From NCBI GenBank assembly GCA_905116865.2, contig CAJHNH020004668.1, forward strand, positions 636,858 to 700,857: 64,000 bases of DNA. Direction: 5' to 3'. Source of the DNA: Candidula unifasciata (taxonomy: Eukaryota; Mollusca; Gastropoda; Stylommatophora; Geomitridae). Position 1 is the first letter of the stretch; each line of letters starts with the position of its first letter. Under the pieces are notes generated by a model. It saw only the letters and a list, made by a program, of their open reading frames with translations, did no database searches and was not told the DNA's origin. The position numbers and the translations under genes were made by a program. Below are positions 62,234-64,000 of the stretch, piece by piece.

Positions 62234-62407
62234 TCATATATTCTTGTCAATGAAATCTCTCATAACTTTGGCCACCGTCCGAAGGTCGTCAACGTCATTG
62301 TACACTTGAAAGGAAAGCCGAACGTAAAACGACCCAGAAAACAGGAATACGATTCCAAAGATGTTATTCTCGGCAAAGAGGGCGTTCTGTAGACCCCACG
62401 TACGTTC
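62234..62407 (-). CDS. Gene C: last exon of a tandem paralogue of gene B
   Basis: On the minus strand it has acceptor CTGTCTGCAG, 57 codons from ERTWGLQNALFAENN to DFIDKNI, then TGA. It has the same length and start phase as gene B exon 9, and roughly half the residues are identical, including the central FSGSFYVRLSFQVYND block matching ISGAFYFRFSVQIYND. The substitutions are mostly conservative, which indicates selection and not a dead copy. The other exons lie beyond the right edge. Same-strand adjacency to gene B suggests a tandem duplication of a PLP enzyme gene. Function is as for gene B, substrate unknown. Confidence 0.85.
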   Translation of the reverse strand, partial: ERTWGLQNALFAENNIFGIVFLFSGSFYVRLSFQVYNDVDDLRTVAKVMRDFIDKNI

Positions 62408-62825
62408 CTGCAGACAGAGGAAATAGTTTGGCCTATCACTTACTGGTCAAGCCATAAGTTTTACTACAAGGATTGTTAAAAAGTTGCTCAATGTGTCTCG
62501 TTTCTACACCGTGTAGTGCACAAATGATTGCCAACTGCTAAAACTTGTACTGAAGATAATAATGTGACCACCTTGCCAGCATGGAAGGCAGGTTACTCTG
62601 GGCTAGTGTGGCTGCTTTTGTTGCCCCAATTATAACGCCTTTGCAGGTTGAACAAAGAATTTCGGGTTTGACCTGTTGGTTTGCATCTAGATTGAGATTT
62701 TGTAACCTTAGGGTGTCAAACTATTAGGTAGCATGTTTCACGCAAATAAAATAATATGGTGGCTTTCTCTTGATTTTCAAATTCACATTACGACTGTCAT
62801 CTCCTGGCGGGGCTGCGAATCAACA
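62408..62825. other. Gene C intron, unassigned
   Basis: No feature recognised besides the splice acceptor of gene C at its left edge. Confidence 0.45.
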
Positions 62826-62829
62826 TGTG

Positions 62830-62933
62830 GCTAAGCCCAGTAGATCTTTGGGGAAACATAAGAGACATTGAGAGGACATCCTAGTTAATGGCCTGCAGTT
62901 GATTAAGCGCATGACCAGAGATTGTTGAAGAAA
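62830..62933 (+). mobile_element. LINE A 3' end fragment
   Basis: TAGATCTTTGGGGAAACATA encodes LWGNIRDIERTS. CGCATGACCAGAGATTGTTG and GAAGAA follow, as in the end of the 3256 copy. Confidence 0.75.
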
Positions 62934-62939
62934 TTACGT

Positions 62940-63384
62940 CACTGTAAAAACTGGGTCTTCATCCCCAGCCAAAAACAAACAACAGATTCTAGAAAACCCA
63001 AGGAAATGCATCTCCCGATTGCACCAACACAGGTAAAAATTCACACCAAATGACAGCACAATTTCAACCGCATTGGTGCATCAAAACTGCACAGTAAATG
63101 AAATGCCAAATTACTAACCATAGGCTTCATCTACCACCCTCTGAAATATTAGACTGTCCCATGACCTGTGGATTTCCCGAATTTGGGGTGAATTATTGGT
63201 ATAGAACCGAAATGCACATTACTAGGTTTGTAAACTTCTTTGACAGAAATGTAACGACAGACAAGACAAGGAAATGATCTTCTCTGTTCAATTTAGGTAA
63301 AAATTACAGAGACTTTCAAGCTATTGGTGTATCGAGCATATCATGCTAGATTTACATTTCTATTTTTAAAAAATCGTCCGTTTA
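62940..63384. other. Gene C intron, unassigned
   Basis: No feature recognised. Confidence 0.4.
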
Positions 63385-63650
63385 GCACTGCTCAACCCTT
63401 TTATACCCGCGGCCCACCAAAACATGGGATATTGTTTCGTGGTTCACCGAAACATGGGATATTGTTTCGCTGTCCACCAAAGCATAGAATATTGTTTCGC
63501 TGTCCACCAAAGCAGGGAATATTGTTTCGCTGTCCACAAAAACATGAGCAATTGTTTCGCGGTCCATTAAAACATGGGTTCATTGATTCGTGGTCCACCA
63601 AAACATAGAAAATTGTTTTCACGGCCCACCTGACAGCTTACCAAACACAG
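63385..63650. repeat. 30-bp tandem repeat inside a decayed element, about 7 copies
   Basis: Units of the type TCCACCAAAGCATAGAATAT-TGTTTCGCTG lie between CGGCCCACC-like ends. The same ends with only one or two units occur at 53880. Confidence 0.85.
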
Positions 63651-63716
63651 AAACAAAAAAAAACGTGGATAACAGCTTATTTGTTAAATCCTGATGCCAT
63701 AAAATTACTGTTTTCA

Positions 63717-63835
63717 GCAATGCATCTGCCTGAGAGGCAAGGAATCAAAAGTGTACATACAAATAAGTCAGACATGTATAGTGAATGTGCACGCAAAACT
63801 TAAGTTATGGAACAAGACTAGAGTCTAGAATTGGA
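63717..63835 (+). mobile_element. SINE family G, 3' half
   Basis: CATCTGCCTGAGAGGCAAGG, AAATAAGTCAGACATGTATA and GGAACAAGACTAGAGTCTAG. Confidence 0.75.
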
Positions 63836-63842
63836 CGAGGAT

Positions 63843-63975
63843 TACCTGCTACCAGTTTTAGGTTGGGTCAACTTGCGACCCGACGTCATTACGGACACAT
63901 GAAATCTGCCCAGTCTGGATTCGAATGGGAAATCTTCGGGGGCCCACAGTCGCCAAATTCCGACGCCCCTGTATA
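63843..63975 (-). mobile_element. SINE family T-like, reverse
   Basis: TACCAGTTTTAGGTTGGGTC, AACTTGCGACCCGACGTC and GGATTCGAATGGGAAATC resemble the copy at 21220, including the B-box-like word. Confidence 0.6.
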
Positions 63976-64000
63976 GATCTAATAATTACCAAGGCACTTG

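Overview
This window is nuclear DNA from an animal. Its genes are split by introns with consensus GT-AG borders. It is full of non-LTR retrotransposon (LINE) debris, tRNA-related SINEs, hAT-type miniature elements and long minisatellite arrays. Nothing in it is prokaryotic. The gene style, the endonuclease/RNase H LINEs and the class V aminotransferase gene suggest an invertebrate, most likely a mollusc; that is inference, not something read directly.

Three host genes can be supported. Gene A (+, about 733-15979) is the 3' part of a multi-exon gene. Six exons join with matching phases into 427 residues ending in a C-terminal CaaX-like motif (CCIL). I do not recognise the family. Gene B (-, 30026-56363) is complete: nine exons, all phase-compatible, giving a 429-residue PLP enzyme of the class V aminotransferase superfamily (isopenicillin N epimerase-like). 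Its start codon, the pyridine-binding Asp228, the Schiff-base Lys254 and the stop codon are all visible. Gene C (-, last exon 62234-62407) is the C-terminal exon of a tandem paralogue of gene B that continues past the right edge.

Layout: 1-16 kb, gene A, whose introns hold SINEs, LINE pieces and a 34-bp/17-bp minisatellite later split by a hAT-type element and by a LINE. 16-30 kb, intergenic DNA with arrays of 17, 43, 48, 30 and 43 bp, SINEs and LINE tails. 30-56 kb, gene B, whose roughly 1.3 kb of coding sequence is spread over 26 kb because its introns hold arrays of 43, 22, 59, 18, 43 and 20 bp. 56-64 kb, AT-rich repeats, a LINE with an RNase H domain, and the end of gene C. By my estimate tandem arrays occupy about a third of the window.

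The most interesting things are genome dynamics rather than a new pathway. Four arrays of unrelated sequence share a 43-bp period. One minisatellite (59 bp, about 40 copies) grew from the 3' end of a SINE. An array begins at a splice donor and repeats a donor-like word. Exon 6 of gene B has two partial tandem copies, and exon 3 has an inverted copy. Several insertions can be proven by target-site duplications, including a roughly 230-bp SINE-like family present in two opposite copies. Many very long open frames exist inside the arrays; I treat them as by-products of repeat units that lack stop codons.
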